Positions 44,022-55,620 are shown, numbered from the stretch's first letter. The stretch: 64,000 bases of DNA from Formosa agariphila KMM 3901 (GCF_000723205.1 NZ_HG315671.1:694851-758850); one strand, 5' to 3'. Notes: generated by a model from the sequence alone, not told the origin. Made by a program: numbers and translations.

Positions 44022-45689
44022 ATGTGTGGAATTGTATGTGCATTCGATTTGAAACAAAAGGCGGATGATTTAAGACCTCAGATTTTAGAAATGTCAAAAA
44101 AAATTCGTCACCGTGGTCCAGACTGGAGTGGGATTTTTAGTAATGACAAAGCTATTATGGCGCACGAACGTTTAGCTATTGTAGATCCAGCTTCTGGAAA
44201 ACAACCTTTATTTAGCCCTGATGGAACATTAGTGCTAGCAGCTAACGGAGAAATATACAATCACCGTGAACTACGTAAGCAATTTGCTGGGAAATACGAT
44301 TTTCAAACAGAATCTGATTGCGAAGTTATCTTAGCTTTATACAAAGAAAAGGGCGCTGATTTTGTAGATGAAATGAACGGAATCTTTGGGTTTGCAATTT
44401 ATGATGTTGAAAAAGATGAATACTTTGTAGCTCGCGATCACATGGGAATTATTCCTTTATATATAGGATGGGATCAAAACGGAACATTTTATGTAGCTTC
44501 AGAATTAAAAGCTTTAGAAGGACAATGTACTAAAATAGAATTATTTCCTCCAGGACATTATATGTCTAGTAAAGATGGAAAATTTGTAAAATGGTACAAT
44601 AGAGAATGGAGTGAATACGATGCTGTAAAAGATAACGAAACAAGTATTAAAGACATTAAAGAAGCTTTAGAAGCTGCTGTACACAGACAGTTAATGTCTG
44701 ATGTGCCTTATGGTGTATTACTGTCTGGAGGATTAGATTCTTCTGTAACATCTGCAATTGCTAAAAAATATGCTCAAAAACGAATTGAAAGCGACGATGA
44801 GTCTGATGCTTGGTACCCACAATTACACAGTTTTTCTGTAGGGTTAGAAGGGTCTCCAGATTTAGCTGCAGCTAGAAAAGTAGCCGATCATATTAAAACC
44901 ATTCACCACGAAATTAAATTTACCATTCAAGAAGGTTTAGATGCCATTCGCGATGTAGTATATAACCTAGAAACTTACGATGTAACAACAATTCGTGCCA
45001 GTACACCTATGTACTTAATGGCTCGTGTTATTAAGTCTATGGGAATTAAAATGGTATTGTCTGGAGAAGGTGCAGACGAATTATTTGGAGGCTATTTATA
45101 CTTCCATAAAGCACCAAATGCTCAAGAATTTCACGAAGAAACAGTTCGTAAATTAAGTAAACTTCATATGTACGATTGTTTACGTGCGAACAAAAGTTTA
45201 GCAGCTTGGGGAATTGAAGGTCGTGTGCCATTCTTAGATAAAGAATTTATGGATGTGGCTATGAGAATTAACCCACAAGATAAAATGATTAACGGAGAGC
45301 GCATGGAAAAATGGGTGGTTCGTAAGGCATTCGAAGATATGATTCCTGAAAGTGTTGCTTGGAGACAAAAAGAGCAATTTAGTGATGGTGTTGGTTACAG
45401 CTGGATTGATACTTTAAAAGAAGTTGTTGCTACAGAAGTATCAGACGAACAATTAGCAAATGCGAAATATAAGTTCCCGTTACAAACGCCAACAAGTAAA
45501 GAGGAATTCTACTACCGTTCAATTTTTGCAGAACATTTCCCTAGCGATGCTGCTGCATTATGTGTGCCTCAAGAAGCAAGTGTTGCTTGTAGTACCAAAA
45601 TAGCATTAGAGTGGGATGAAGCATTTAAAAACATGAACGACCCAAGTGGTAGAGCAGTAGCAAATGTGCATACAGAAGCGTATAAGTAA
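44022..45689 (+). CDS. asnB: Asparagine synthase B (glutamine-hydrolysing)
   Basis: Makes asparagine from aspartate, ATP and glutamine. The 555-residue protein begins MCGIVCAF with the catalytic Cys2 of the class II glutaminase; RHRGPDWSG and AANGEIYNHRELR bind glutamine. The synthetase domain has the ATP loop LLSGGLDSSVTSA near residue 235, and LSGEGADELFGGY further on. The C-terminus matches long E. coli-type AsnB. It is monocistronic, with a strong terminator downstream. Confidence 0.96.
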   Translation: MCGIVCAFDLKQKADDLRPQILEMSKKIRHRGPDWSGIFSNDKAIMAHERLAIVDPASGKQPLFSPDGTLVLAANGEIYNHRELRKQFAGKYDFQTESDCEVILALYKEKGADFVDEMNGIFGFAIYDVEKDEYFVARDHMGIIPLYIGWDQNGTFYVASELKALEGQCTKIELFPPGHYMSSKDGKFVKWYNREWSEYDAVKDNETSIKDIKEALEAAVHRQLMSDVPYGVLLSGGLDSSVTSAIAKKYAQKRIESDDESDAWYPQLHSFSVGLEGSPDLAAARKVADHIKTIHHEIKFTIQEGLDAIRDVVYNLETYDVTTIRASTPMYLMARVIKSMGIKMVLSGEGADELFGGYLYFHKAPNAQEFHEETVRKLSKLHMYDCLRANKSLAAWGIEGRVPFLDKEFMDVAMRINPQDKMINGERMEKWVVRKAFEDMIPESVAWRQKEQFSDGVGYSWIDTLKEVVATEVSDEQLANAKYKFPLQTPTSKEEFYYRSIFAEHFPSDAAALCVPQEASVACSTKIALEWDEAFKNMNDPSGRAVANVHTEAYK

Positions 45690-45728
45690 ATCTTAAGACA
45701 AACGTTTTTATTATAATTTTAGTGTATA

Positions 45729-45770
45729 AAAAACCTCAAAATCTCATGTATTAGAGATTTTGAGGTTTTT
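45729..45770 (+). terminator. Terminator after asnB
   Basis: Perfect 17-bp stem (45729-45745 with 45754-45770) ending in TTTTT. Confidence 0.9.
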
Positions 45771-45774
45771 GTCA

Positions 45775-45793
45775 TTTTAACACCGTGTTAAAA
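45775..45793. promoter_or_regulatory. Operator-like palindrome upstream of gyrB
   Basis: TTTTAACAC C GTGTTAAAA, nine perfect base pairs on each side of one central base. It lies 122 nt upstream of the gyrB -7 box. A function is not known. Confidence 0.4.
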
Positions 45794-45914
45794 AACACGA
45801 ATATTTAATTTAAGGCTGTTTTAAGCCATTTTTAGCACACTTGGGTTAATTAACAAATGTTGATAATTTTAAGCCTTCCTACGTTAAATTCTTTTTAAAC
45901 TGCCTTAAAAGTCG

Positions 45915-45922
45915 TATATTTG
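45915..45922 (+). promoter_or_regulatory. -7 promoter box for gyrB
   Basis: TATATTTG, a perfect TAnnTTTG, 72 nt before the gyrB ATG, giving a leader of roughly 68 nt. Confidence 0.65.
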
Positions 45923-45988
45923 CTAGTATTCAAAATGTTGCGGATGCAGCATTTTTTTATGATTATAAATCAAAAATATAACATATAA

Positions 45989-47932
<1,944 letters not shown>

Positions 47933-47943
47933 ATAATACTTAG

Positions 47944-47977
47944 AAGCACCTTAAATTTATTTTTAAGGTGCTTTTTT
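47944..47977 (+). terminator. Terminator after gyrB
   Basis: A 12-bp perfect stem (47944-47955 with 47962-47973) followed by TTTT. Confidence 0.88.
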
Positions 47978-48150
47978 ATAATACACAATAGACATGGAAA
48001 CATGTTGAAAGTGGCAAAATACAGTAAATTTAAAATCAGGCAGGTGTAATTCATAATCTTATTATAATTCGCAGACTTATGTATGTGAATTGTATTAAAA
48101 TCGTTAATTTTACGTGCATAAAAATAATCTCAATCTAAAAATATATTATA

Positions 48151-49077
48151 ATGAAAGTAACAGTAGTTGGAGCAGGAGCAGTAGGTGCAAGTTGTGCAGA
48201 ATATATCGCTATTAAAAACTTCGCTTCAGAAGTTGTTTTGTTAGACATTAAAGAAGGTTTTGCAGAAGGTAAAGCAATGGATTTAATGCAAACGGCTTCT
48301 TTAAATGGATTCGATACAAAAATCACAGGTGTAACTGGAGACTATAGCAAGACTGCAGGTAGTGATGTTTGTGTGATTACTAGTGGAATTCCTAGAAAAC
48401 CAGGAATGACAAGAGAAGAACTTATTGGTATTAATGCAGGAATCGTTAAGAATGTATCTACAAGTTTACTTGAGCACTCTCCAAACATGATTCTTATTGT
48501 AGTTAGTAACCCAATGGATACCATGACGTATTTAGCTCATAAAGCTACAGGTTTACCAAAAAACAGAATTATCGGAATGGGTGGAGCTTTAGATTCTGCA
48601 CGTTTTAAATACAGATTAGCAGAAGCTTTAGGAGCGCCTATTAGCGATGTAGACGGAATGGTAATTGGTGGACACAGTGATACTGGAATGTTCCCACTAA
48701 CACGTTTAGCGACTAGAAATAGTGTGCCAGTTTCAGAATTTTTATCTGAAGAACGTTTAAATCAAGTTAAAGAAGATACTAAAGTTGGTGGAGCAACATT
48801 AACTAAATTATTAGGAACTTCTGCTTGGTACGCGCCAGGTGCAGCTGTGTCAGGAATGGTACAAGCTATTGCTTGCGATACTAAAAAGATTTTCCCTTGT
48901 TCAACATTATTAGATGGTGAATATGGCTTAACAGATATTTGTTTAGGTGTACCAGTTGTATTAGGTAAAGATGGTATCGAAAAAATAGTAGATATTACAT
49001 TAAACGACGAAGAAAAAGCGCATTTAGCAGCAAGTGCTGAAGGTGTTAGAAAAACAAATGGATTATTAGAGGTTTAA
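48151..49077 (+). CDS. mdh: Malate dehydrogenase
   Basis: NAD-dependent oxidation of malate to oxaloacetate in the TCA cycle. The 308-residue protein is of the LDH-like type: nucleotide loop VVGAGAVGASCAEYIA, ITSGIPRKPGMTREELIGIN with the substrate Arg, GMGGALDSARFKYRLA, and the catalytic His in GGHSDTGMFPLTR. A TAATTTTA box about 45 nt upstream is a possible promoter. A terminator follows. Confidence 0.96.
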   Translation: MKVTVVGAGAVGASCAEYIAIKNFASEVVLLDIKEGFAEGKAMDLMQTASLNGFDTKITGVTGDYSKTAGSDVCVITSGIPRKPGMTREELIGINAGIVKNVSTSLLEHSPNMILIVVSNPMDTMTYLAHKATGLPKNRIIGMGGALDSARFKYRLAEALGAPISDVDGMVIGGHSDTGMFPLTRLATRNSVPVSEFLSEERLNQVKEDTKVGGATLTKLLGTSAWYAPGAAVSGMVQAIACDTKKIFPCSTLLDGEYGLTDICLGVPVVLGKDGIEKIVDITLNDEEKAHLAASAEGVRKTNGLLEV

Positions 49078-49100
49078 TCTCTATTCCAACATAAATTTTT

Positions 49101-49133
49101 AAAAGGACTGTCTGAAAAGATAGTCCTTTTTTT
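49101..49133 (+). terminator. Terminator after mdh
   Basis: AAAAGGACT (49101-49109) pairs with AGTCCTTTT (49122-49130), extended inward by TCT/AGA around a GAAA loop; the T-run continues to 49133. Confidence 0.88.
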
Positions 49134-49173
49134 ATGTGTTTTAAAGCATAGCAATATATGTTATGTTTTTCCC

Positions 49174-49296
49174 TTATTTCGGATTATTCCATCCTTCCAT
49201 AAATGCGCCTAAAGCAAAATCTGTAAAATAAATTAGAGCTACAATAGCGAGGAATAGCAATGAAATTTTGTAAATTTTCTTAGTGTTAATTGTCAT
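49174..49296 (-). CDS. 40-residue predicted membrane peptide
   Basis: The minus strand encodes MTINTKKIYKISLLFLAIVA, then a short remainder ending in FMEGWNNPK and TAA. It has a basic N-terminus, one hydrophobic helix at about residues 11-31 and a polar C-terminus with a GAFMEGWN motif. I do not recognise a named family, but short flavobacterial membrane peptides with a comparable Phe-x-x-Gly-Trp tail exist. A near-consensus -7 box TAACTTTA lies about 25 nt upstream. It occupies the otherwise empty mdh-usp gap. Confidence 0.55.
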   Translation of the reverse strand: MTINTKKIYKISLLFLAIVALIYFTDFALGAFMEGWNNPK

Positions 49297-49420
49297 AATG
49301 TTGGTTTTAAGGTTCTTAAAGTTATAATTTTTTTTATTATTAGGACTGTTATTCTCGGTTTTTTGCAGGTATTAGGAGCTTGGATAATTTCAGAAAAAAG
49401 GATTAATTCCGTATCTTAGT

Positions 49421-49436
49421 AAGAGAAAATTCTCTT
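49421..49436. promoter_or_regulatory. Palindrome directly before the universal stress gene
   Basis: AAGAGAA AA TTCTCTT, a 16-bp palindrome that ends 4 nt before the ATG at 49441. It overlaps the place where the ribosome would bind and may be an operator or an mRNA hairpin. Confidence 0.35.
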
Positions 49437-49440
49437 TGTT

Positions 49441-50256
49441 ATGGAACCAATTATAGTTACAACAAACTTCTCTAAATTATCAGATAATGCAGTCTTATAT
49501 GCAGCATCCTTAGCTAAACATTTTAATAGAAAGCTAATTATGTTTAATGCGTTTCAAATTCCGCTTCATGCATCTAACACCTTGTTGTCGATTAAATCGA
49601 TAAATAATATGATGCAAAATAGTGTCGCTACATTAGAAAAGTTAGCTAAGTCTTTAAAAGAAGAATTCGAAATAGAGGTAGACTATGAATGTGGATATTT
49701 CGAGTTAGAGAATAAAGTAGATGTGCTAATGAAAAAGTATAATGCGTCGTTATTAGTTATGGGAATGTCAGATAAATCTTTAGAGCAAAATTTAATAGGC
49801 AATCCTACAACGACTTTAATTAGTATGAAAAAATTTCCAGTTCTAGCTGTTCCAATTCATGCTAAATTTAAAGGAATAAGGAAAATTCTTTTTGCTTGCG
49901 ATTTAATGAAAGATGTGCCATTGAAAACATTAGCAAGATTACGTCAGATTGCAAATGGATTAGATTCTAAAGTCACTGTGTTTTATGTTGATGAGAAAAT
50001 TGATGAATTAAAACTTAATGCGAAAACCATTAGTAATATCGATAATGAACTTAATGATGTTACTTATTTATATAAGAATGTAAAATCTGATGCGATTATT
50101 GAAGAAATACACTCTCAAATTCAAGAATCAGATTCAGAATTACTGGTTATGATTCCAAAAGCATATGGATTTTGGGAATCTTTAATTCATAAAAGTAAAA
50201 CACGAGTTATGGCATCTGGTTTAAATATTCCGTTGTTGTCTATTCCTGTTAAATAA
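49441..50256 (+). CDS. Universal stress protein (tandem UspA domains)
   Basis: A 271-residue protein made of two UspA-like halves. The first (1 to about 140) starts IIVTTNFSKLSDNAVLYAASLA and ends with LLVMGMSDKSLEQNLIGNPTTTLI; the second starts ILFACDLMKDVPLKTLARLRQIA and is more divergent. The ATP-binding G-2x-G-9x-G(S/T) motif is only loosely kept, so nucleotide binding is uncertain. UspA proteins are induced under starvation and stress. Confidence 0.88.
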   Translation: MEPIIVTTNFSKLSDNAVLYAASLAKHFNRKLIMFNAFQIPLHASNTLLSIKSINNMMQNSVATLEKLAKSLKEEFEIEVDYECGYFELENKVDVLMKKYNASLLVMGMSDKSLEQNLIGNPTTTLISMKKFPVLAVPIHAKFKGIRKILFACDLMKDVPLKTLARLRQIANGLDSKVTVFYVDEKIDELKLNAKTISNIDNELNDVTYLYKNVKSDAIIEEIHSQIQESDSELLVMIPKAYGFWESLIHKSKTRVMASGLNIPLLSIPVK

Positions 50257-50371
50257 AAAAAACAGCTCAGTTTTCGGTATTGTATTTACGTCGCTTTTTG
50301 CGCTATTATTCTGTGCTAAGGCGCTGTTAATAATAAATGTGCAAGCATAGAACGTAATCTTAAAATTTTCA

Positions 50372-50379
50372 TATATTTG
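50372..50379 (+). promoter_or_regulatory. -7 promoter box abutting the gene at 50384
   Basis: TATATTTG (perfect TAnnTTTG) ends 4 nt before the ATG at 50384, predicting a leaderless transcript. Confidence 0.6.
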
Positions 50380-50383
50380 GCGC

Positions 50384-50995
50384 ATGAATTTGAAATGGTA
50401 CTTTAGTACTTTACTTATAACTGTAGCCTTGTTTTTTGGTGTTGCTAGTCAACAACAAAGCACTGTGCCTAATCAGGAAATTGTTCTGCAACTTTCTGGT
50501 AATGTTGCATTGCAAGACAATGCACAGCGTGCCATTTCGTTAGTTAAGCAACAATTACAAAACATTGGTGCTGAAAATATTCAAGTTAGCGAAGATGAAG
50601 ATGGTGTCTTAAAAATCACGTATTATTGTGATTCAGATATCGATAGTATTAAAAAAATACTATCTGAAGATGAAGCATTAGCTTTTAAAAATTCTACTTC
50701 GCAACAAAAAGAGTCTCCTTCAGAAGAACACAATCCAACTTATAATTTTGATGTTTTCGAGATCCACAACGGATTCGATATGGCATTTCATCATGCGGGT
50801 AAAGTTGCAGTTGAATTAAAAGCGAGTAGTCATCATTTTAGTCAGTTAAACGATGGTCATGGTATAGTATATACTACAGATTTTATCGACGTGCCTTCAA
50901 TTAAAGTCGCGTATAAGTTTTACAAAGATATTGCACTTGCAATAGATAATACTTCTAAAAAGATTCCAGAAGTTCGGGCTGGCCCTTTTGTTTAG
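50384..50995 (+). CDS. Exported protein of unknown function
   Basis: A 203-residue protein with an N-terminal hydrophobic segment (WYFSTLLITVALFFGVASQ), a signal peptide or anchor. The rest is soluble: an alpha/beta region with QRAISLVKQQLQNIGAENIQVSE and LKITYYCDSDIDSIKKILSED resembling a small domain repeated in two halves, then a His-rich part (FHHAGK, SSHHF). I do not recognise a family. It lies between the stress protein and secDF genes but has its own promoter. Confidence 0.7.
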   Translation: MNLKWYFSTLLITVALFFGVASQQQSTVPNQEIVLQLSGNVALQDNAQRAISLVKQQLQNIGAENIQVSEDEDGVLKITYYCDSDIDSIKKILSEDEALAFKNSTSQQKESPSEEHNPTYNFDVFEIHNGFDMAFHHAGKVAVELKASSHHFSQLNDGHGIVYTTDFIDVPSIKVAYKFYKDIALAIDNTSKKIPEVRAGPFV

Positions 50996-51220
50996 GAAGG
51001 TTCGAATTTTCTTAGTTCAAAGTGTCGTCATAATTAAGTGTTCATGATGTGCTTTAATTACCTTAAAAAAATAAAGTTAAGATTTCTACAATCATTTCAA
51101 CAGTTAGCTAGGCTATTCAGGCTGTAGCTTCGATTCACTTATATCAAACAAAAATTACATATTGAGCTGTCTTAGGTACAGTTCTCAATAGTCACAATAG
51201 TATTAATAAATAATTAAATA

Positions 51221-54184
51221 ATGCAGAATAAAGGATTAGTAAAGTTGTTTGCAGTCTTGTTCGGTTTGGTAAGTATTTACCAATTATCGTTCACGTTTAA
51301 GGCAAACAGTATCGACGACGCGGCAAAAGCGTATTCAAATGGAGACTCAGCAAAAGAGGCTAGGTATTTGGATTCATTATCAACAGAAAAAGTGTTTAAT
51401 CTCGGTATTGCAGATTACACTTACGATGAGGTAAAAGACAAGGCCATGAACCTTGGACTTGATCTTAAAGGGGGAATAAATGTTATTCTTCAGGTGTCTG
51501 TAAAAGATATCTTAAAAGGTTTAGCTAATCATACTAGCGAACCAGCATTTAACAAAGCGTTAGATGATGCTTCAGAACTTCAGAAAAACAGTCAGAATAC
51601 ATATTTAGAGGATTTCTACATCGCGTTCGATAAAATTAAAGGTGATACAAAATTAGCGTCTCCAGATATTTTTGCAAACAGATCGTTAAGTGAAGAAATT
51701 ACTTTCGATATGACAGACGACCAAGTGAAGCCAATTATTGATAGAAAAATTGACGAATCTATTACATCTGCGTTCGAAGTACTACGTAAGCGTATCGACG
51801 AATTTGGGGTAACATCTCCAAATATTCAACGTTTAGGTGAATCTGGACGTATCTTGGTAGAATTACCAGGTGTTAAAGATGTAGAGCGTGCTAAGAAATT
51901 ATTACAAAGTACGGCTCAATTAGAATTTTGGGATGCTTATAAAGGAGAACAATTTATTCCTTTTATTATTGAAGCAAACAATATATTAGTATCTGAAGTT
52001 GCTGAAAACACAAAAACTACAGAAGATGCAGCTACAGAAACTTCTGAAAGCGATTCACAAATTGATGACTTATTAGGAGAAGCTGTTACAGATTCTACAA
52101 GTGCGGCAACAAACCCATTATTAGATTTAATTATTGGACAAGGTTACCAAGGTGGACCAGTTATTGCTCAATTTGATATTAAAGACAAGCAAACTGTTTT
52201 AGATTACTTAAACAGACCAGATGTTAGAGCTTTACTTCCAGCAGAGCAACGCTATGCAAAATTTGCTTTTGGAATGCCAGAAAAAAATAGTGATGCTGTA
52301 AGTTTATACGCTTTAATTGGTAATAGAGAAAATGTACCACCTATGAGTGGAGCTGTTGTTACAAATGCAACACAACAATACGACCAATTAGGTAAGCCAT
52401 CTGTTTCTATGCAAATGAATGCAAAAGGAGCTAAGGTTTGGGAAGAATTAACAGGAAAAGCATTTGCTCAACAAAGTCAAATTGCAATTGTTTTAGATAA
52501 TATTGTATACTCTGCACCTGGTGTTACAACTGGAGCTATTGCAGGAGGAAATTCAGAAATTTCAGGAAACTTTACATTAAACGAAGCTGTCGATTTAGCA
52601 AACGTATTACGTGCTGGTAAATTACCTGCTTCTGCAGATATTATCCAGAGTGAAGTTGTAGGACCATCTTTAGGTCAAGAAGCAATTGATAGTGGAGAAA
52701 TTTCTTTCGTTATTGCGTTAGTATTAGTATTAGTTTGGATGTTGTTTTACTACGGTAAAGCTGGTGGATTTGCAGATATTGCAATGGCATTAAATATCTT
52801 ATTAATCTTTGGTGTATTATCTGGTTTAGGAGCTGTGTTAACATTACCTGGTATTGCCGGTATTGTATTAACTATTGGTATGTCGGTAGATGCAAATGTG
52901 TTAATTTTTGAGCGTATTAGAGAAGAGATATCGAATGGTAAAGGCCAAAGAGAAGCTATTCAAGACGGATTTAGTAATGCATTATCTTCTATTTTAGATG
53001 CAAACATTACAACAGGTTTAACTGCTCTAATCTTATTTATCTTCGGTACAGGTCCAATTAAAGGATTTGCAACTACATTATTAATTGGTATTGTAACGTC
53101 TTTATTTACAGCTATCTTTATTACTAGATTATTAATTGACTGGTACGTAAACCGTGGTGGAAACTTAGATTTCTCTACAGGAATTACTAAAAACTTATTT
53201 AGAAACATTAATATTGAATTCCTTAAAAAACGTAAGCTTGCTTATATTTTATCAGGAACTTTAATCGTTATTAGTTTAGGATCTTTATTTACAAACGGTT
53301 TAGATCAAGGTGTAGATTTTGTTGGAGGTAGAAACTTTCAAGTACGTTTTAACGAAGCTGTTAGTCCTTCTGAATTAGTTCCAACTTTAGATAATGCTTT
53401 CGGTAGTGCAGATGCTAAAACTTTTGGTAGCGCTAACCAAGTTAAAATTACTACAAAATACAAAGTAGACGAAACAAGTGCTGAGGTTGATGAGCAAATT
53501 AGAAAAGATTTATATACTGCTTTAGAGCCTCATTTAACAGGTATTTCTTACGAAGACTTTATTAGCGACAACGAGCATAAAACAGTTGGATTAATGAAAT
53601 CTTACAAAGTTAGCCCAACCATTGCAGATGATATTAAGAAAGAATCATTCTGGGCTGTATTAGGATCTTTAATTGTAGTATTTTTATATATCTTATTACG
53701 TTTCAAAAAATGGCAATATTCATTAGGAGCAGTAGCTGCTGTATTCCACGATGTTATTATTGTATTAGGTGTATTCTCTTTAACTTATAAGTTTATGCCT
53801 TTCAACATGGAAATCGACCAAGCATTTATCGCAGCCATCTTAACTGTAATTGGTTACTCGCTGAATGATACCGTGGTTGTTTTCGATAGAATTCGTGAAT
53901 ATTTCCAAGAACATACTGGATGGAACTTAAACAAAGTTGTAAACGTATCTTTAAGTAGTACGCTAAGTAGAACGTTAAATACATCGTTAACTACTTTAGT
54001 CGTGTTATTAGCAATCTTTACATTTGGTGGAGATTCAATACGTGGATTTATGTTCGCATTAATAGTTGGAGTTGTAGTTGGTACTTACTCTTCATTATTT
54101 ATTGCAACACCAATCATGTACGATACATTAGCTGCTTCTGAAAAGAAGAGAAAGTTAACGGAAGGTGAAGGCGTTGCTGCATAA
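51221..54184 (+). CDS. secDF: Fused protein translocase SecDF
   Basis: A 987-residue fusion of SecD and SecF, which use the proton gradient to pull exported proteins out of SecYEG. SecD features: DLGLDLKGGINVILQV at the N-terminus, FEVLRKRIDEFGV, then a membrane block with TIGMSVDANVLIFERIREE. SecF starts near residue 670 with LGSLFTNGLDQGVDFVGG and ends with TVIGYSLNDTVVVFDRIREY. An acidic Ser/Thr-rich insert lies at about residues 265-300. A terminator follows; the upstream 225-nt gap shows no clear box. Confidence 0.96.
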   Translation: MQNKGLVKLFAVLFGLVSIYQLSFTFKANSIDDAAKAYSNGDSAKEARYLDSLSTEKVFNLGIADYTYDEVKDKAMNLGLDLKGGINVILQVSVKDILKGLANHTSEPAFNKALDDASELQKNSQNTYLEDFYIAFDKIKGDTKLASPDIFANRSLSEEITFDMTDDQVKPIIDRKIDESITSAFEVLRKRIDEFGVTSPNIQRLGESGRILVELPGVKDVERAKKLLQSTAQLEFWDAYKGEQFIPFIIEANNILVSEVAENTKTTEDAATETSESDSQIDDLLGEAVTDSTSAATNPLLDLIIGQGYQGGPVIAQFDIKDKQTVLDYLNRPDVRALLPAEQRYAKFAFGMPEKNSDAVSLYALIGNRENVPPMSGAVVTNATQQYDQLGKPSVSMQMNAKGAKVWEELTGKAFAQQSQIAIVLDNIVYSAPGVTTGAIAGGNSEISGNFTLNEAVDLANVLRAGKLPASADIIQSEVVGPSLGQEAIDSGEISFVIALVLVLVWMLFYYGKAGGFADIAMALNILLIFGVLSGLGAVLTLPGIAGIVLTIGMSVDANVLIFERIREEISNGKGQREAIQDGFSNALSSILDANITTGLTALILFIFGTGPIKGFATTLLIGIVTSLFTAIFITRLLIDWYVNRGGNLDFSTGITKNLFRNINIEFLKKRKLAYILSGTLIVISLGSLFTNGLDQGVDFVGGRNFQVRFNEAVSPSELVPTLDNAFGSADAKTFGSANQVKITTKYKVDETSAEVDEQIRKDLYTALEPHLTGISYEDFISDNEHKTVGLMKSYKVSPTIADDIKKESFWAVLGSLIVVFLYILLRFKKWQYSLGAVAAVFHDVIIVLGVFSLTYKFMPFNMEIDQAFIAAILTVIGYSLNDTVVVFDRIREYFQEHTGWNLNKVVNVSLSSTLSRTLNTSLTTLVVLLAIFTFGGDSIRGFMFALIVGVVVGTYSSLFIATPIMYDTLAASEKKRKLTEGEGVAA

Positions 54185-54208
54185 GTAGTATCATCTTAAT
54201 GATTATAG

Positions 54209-54243
54209 AAAAGCCTTCTAAACGTAAGTTTAGAAGGCTTTTT
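54209..54243 (+). terminator. Terminator after secDF
   Basis: A 15-bp perfect stem (54209-54223 with 54228-54242), GTAA loop and T-run. Confidence 0.9.
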
Positions 54244-54348
54244 CATGTTTTAGCGTGTATGAACAATATATTTAATTAACGATGTAACAATCGAATTAGA
54301 GTGTATAAATACATGTATCGATACTGAAACTATGTGTGAAATTGAATA

Positions 54349-55620
54349 TTATAAAAACTTAGGTTTTAAGACAAGCATTGCCCAAATCCAATTTTGAGAA
54401 TCTGCTGCTAAGTCTTCAGATACGCCTTTAAGTTCGTACATGCCATCTGCAGCAAACATTTGTGAATATCCCGCAGCAATAGAGAATTCTTTAAACTTAT
54501 GGCTAAAAGCTAAATCTAATTCTGTTCCTAAACTTTTTTCACCACTTGCTAATTCTTCAGCACCAGAAAAGTTTAAAATACTTGCAGTTAAAGTCGACTT
54601 TACTCCTAGTGAGATGTTCGCGTTTATATGTATATCTACTAAACCAACAGAATTGGCATGATTACCTACGTAGAAATAATCCATGTATCCGTTAAACTTA
54701 TGGTTTGTTCCGTATAGTGGAAAGAATGCGCCTGTTTCATTAGCATCTTCATCTTGAGATTTTCCGCTTATATATTCAAATCCAGCACCCAATTTAAATT
54801 TAGGTGTGATTTTATAATGTGCGTCAATGCTAGCTAATAATCCTGTATTCACTTTAATATCGCCTTGTCTGTGTCCTGTTTGTAAGTAGATATTACTAGC
54901 TACATCAAATTTGTTTTTTGAGTAGGTTAGGTGCGTACCAAACGTTTGTAGGTTGCTTACACCATCAGCTTTGTTGTCAATGTCAAATTCCTGAAATCCA
55001 TTATTCATAAATAAGAAGCTAGCAGAAAAAGCATCCCAAGTGTTTTTTACATACCCGTATTGCATGGTTTTGTATGAGAAAAATCCTGTTGTGTAATAGG
55101 TGTTATCTGAGTTTTGAAATCCTGATGCGCTATCGTAATCCTGGTTGTAAGCAAATCCAGCATCAAAGACTAAAGATTCTTTTCCTAATTGAATTAGAAC
55201 TGCATCGTGATTTCTTGCTTGTTGTGTCCAATCTACGCCTCCTAAAATACGCTGATCGTCGTAAGAAATAACTTGACGACCTAATTTAGTAGACCAATTT
55301 TCGTTAAATTTAAGGTTAGCCCAAGCTTGAAAAATAGAGAATGAATTGTTTGCATCTTCTATTAAAAGCTGTCTGTTTTCTCCCCATACAAACACATCCT
55401 GAACCCCAATATAGATTTCGTATGTTTCTTTTTTATATCCTAAATTAACACGTGCCCTTGTCGATATTCCAAATCCTGGGTCTGCATCGTCTGCTATTAG
55501 AGTGCCGTAACCATGTCTGTACTCTGCACGTGGTCTCAATTCACCATCAATAGAAAACTGAGAGAAACAGCTTCCTGATAGTGTTAAAAGTAAAACTGTT
55601 AGAAGGGTAATTTTAGTCAT
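54349..55620 (-). CDS. Alginate-export-type outer-membrane porin
   Basis: A 423-residue beta-barrel protein. The signal peptide ends near CFSQ (residues 1-20). The N-terminus FSIDGELRPRAEYRHGYG and then STRARVNLGYKKETYEIYIGVQDVFVWGENR and TKLGRQVISYDDQRILGG match the alginate_exp porin family. The alternating strand pattern runs to a C-terminal aromatic (KPKFL). It is divergent from nirB and may carry nitrate or nitrite across the outer membrane; this is inferred from position only. Confidence 0.82.
   Translation of the reverse strand: MTKITLLTVLLLTLSGSCFSQFSIDGELRPRAEYRHGYGTLIADDADPGFGISTRARVNLGYKKETYEIYIGVQDVFVWGENRQLLIEDANNSFSIFQAWANLKFNENWSTKLGRQVISYDDQRILGGVDWTQQARNHDAVLIQLGKESLVFDAGFAYNQDYDSASGFQNSDNTYYTTGFFSYKTMQYGYVKNTWDAFSASFLFMNNGFQEFDIDNKADGVSNLQTFGTHLTYSKNKFDVASNIYLQTGHRQGDIKVNTGLLASIDAHYKITPKFKLGAGFEYISGKSQDEDANETGAFFPLYGTNHKFNGYMDYFYVGNHANSVGLVDIHINANISLGVKSTLTASILNFSGAEELASGEKSLGTELDLAFSHKFKEFSIAAGYSQMFAADGMYELKGVSEDLAADSQNWIWAMLVLKPKFL

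Noticed and set aside
50990-51010. GGTTCGAAT, resembling a tRNA T-loop
   Set aside because: No acceptor, D or anticodon stems can be built around it, and it begins at the end of a coding gene. Chance match.
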